From a bacterium (GTDB lineage Bacteria > Vulcanimicrobiota > Xenobia > Xenobiales > Xenobiaceae): 6,049 nt of DNA. Within the stretch, counting starts at the first letter, position 1. Each line of letters begins with the position of its first letter. A program made the position numbers and the translations under genes. Below the pieces are notes generated by a model. It was not told the origin of the DNA. It ran no database searches and saw only the letters and a list, made by a program, of their open reading frames with translations. The stretch is from NCBI GenBank assembly GCA_017444045.1, contig JAFSXO010000021.1, positions 1 through 6,049 of the forward strand, given 5' to 3'. This document shows positions 6,001 through 6,049 of the stretch, piece by piece.

Positions 6001-6049
6001 GCTCCAATGTCGTTTAGTTAAGCAATGGCCAATAGATCCTCATTACAAC

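Larger units (their letters stand above)
5957..6049 (-). promoter_or_regulatory. Upstream region of the SGNH gene with a possible promoter
   Basis: These 93 bases reach the right edge and hold no gene I can support. On the minus strand TTGGAG (6007-6002) and TATAAC (5983-5978) are 18 bases apart. The -10 matches five of six consensus positions and the -35 only the TTG. A transcript from here would start near 5971, leaving a leader of about 15 bases with no Shine-Dalgarno. Confidence 0.35.

Overview
The window holds four protein-coding genes and very little non-coding DNA. From left to right they are: a large membrane protein on the minus strand, cut by the left edge (1-1828); a single-anchor protein of unknown family on the same strand, one base upstream of it (1830-2711); a divergent second large membrane protein on the plus strand (2864-4843); and, convergent with that, a membrane-anchored SGNH/GDSL-type hydrolase on the minus strand (4880-5956). 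I see no rRNA, tRNA, CRISPR array, insertion sequence, integrase or phage gene. The largest non-coding stretches are the 152-base divergent region (2712-2863) and the 93 bases at the right edge (5957-6049), so no gene-free stretch exceeds 300 bases.

The organism is a bacterium of roughly balanced G+C, with frequent CTG leucine codons and TAG/TAA stops. Three of the four starts lack a recognisable Shine-Dalgarno sequence. Only the gene starting at 1828 has an AAGGAG, and that lies inside the preceding gene. I cannot assign a phylum. The membrane protein type and the SGNH subtype both occur in envelope polysaccharide loci of many Gram-negative and other environmental or gut bacteria.

The two big membrane proteins are diverged paralogues. 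They share landmark residues in the same order and almost the same positions: WP at the end of the first membrane helix, a HAW in the first outer loop, YN near residue 123, A-G-x-x-Y at 154-158, Glu175, a W/F-Y-G motif near 217, and G-(F/Y)-R-Y-L-x-x-H near the C-terminus. The architecture is that of polytopic GT-C-like or YfhO-like proteins: about ten membrane helices followed by a soluble outer domain. Such proteins are thought to transfer sugars from polyprenyl-phosphate carriers outside the cytoplasm. The SGNH protein faces the same compartment and could add or remove acyl groups on the glycan. A surface-glycan assembly or decoration locus is therefore the most economical reading, but it is inference: no sugar-nucleotide enzyme, flippase or polymerase is visible here.

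The least explained gene is 1830-2711. It encodes a 293-residue protein with an N-terminal anchor, no family I recognise, and an apparent internal duplication (residues 90-133 against 218-261, gap-free). Its tight coupling to the truncated membrane protein suggests the two work together.
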